Shown here: positions 7,579-7,591 of the stretch, piece by piece | Layout: every line of letters begins with the position of its first letter | Position numbering within the stretch: the stretch's first letter is position 1 | NCBI GenBank assembly: GCA_031282945.1 | Contig: JAITCX010000162.1 | Coordinates: 1-7,591, forward strand | DNA: 7,591 nt | Source of the DNA: Elusimicrobiota bacterium | GTDB lineage: Bacteria; Elusimicrobiota; Endomicrobiia; Endomicrobiales; Endomicrobiaceae | Reading direction: 5' to 3' | Made by a program: the position numbers and the translations under genes | The notes under the pieces: generated by a model | The model's database searches: none | What the model saw: only the letters and a program-made list of their open reading frames with translations | What the model was told of the DNA's origin: nothing

Positions 7579-7591
7579 CAAAACTAACGGC

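Overview
The window is a compact, AT-rich bacterial segment in which every supported gene lies on the minus strand. In the direction of transcription (right to left) the order is: a consensus-like promoter and a short leader with a strong hairpin; glgP (alpha-glucan phosphorylase, GT35); gph-like HAD phosphatase; a 14-bp intrinsic terminator; mfd (transcription-repair coupling factor); cutC family gene; and the 5' part of a probable SAM-dependent methyltransferase that runs off the left edge through a GACA tetranucleotide tract. No RNA gene, CRISPR array, transposase or phage gene was seen.

The genes fall into two tightly packed pairs. glgP-gph have a 10-nt gap and mfd-cutC a 12-nt gap. In both pairs the Shine-Dalgarno sequence of the second gene overlaps the stop codon of the first, and the second gene starts with GTG. 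The terminator at 4118-4156 separates the pairs. glgP and gph are a carbohydrate/phosphate housekeeping pair. mfd is a DNA repair gene and cutC is a conserved TIM-barrel protein of uncertain role.

The unusual part is the left end. A minus-strand reading frame missed by simple ORF calling (start 257, good ribosome binding site, open to the edge) encodes an N-terminus resembling glycan/lipid-type class I methyltransferases. It then enters at least 14 perfect GACA copies, read as a DRQT repeat. This is the layout of a contingency locus switched on and off by slipped-strand mispairing.

Taxonomy cannot be fixed from the sequence. Low GC, short intergenic gaps, a short Mfd (1039 aa) and a DUF3417-type glycogen phosphorylase would fit a gut or symbiotic low-GC Gram-negative lineage. 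Elusimicrobiota (Endomicrobium-like) is one low-confidence guess. Both window edges fall in repeat-like sequence (GACA tract on the left, related A/T-rich hairpins on the right), so the window may be a whole contig broken at repeats.
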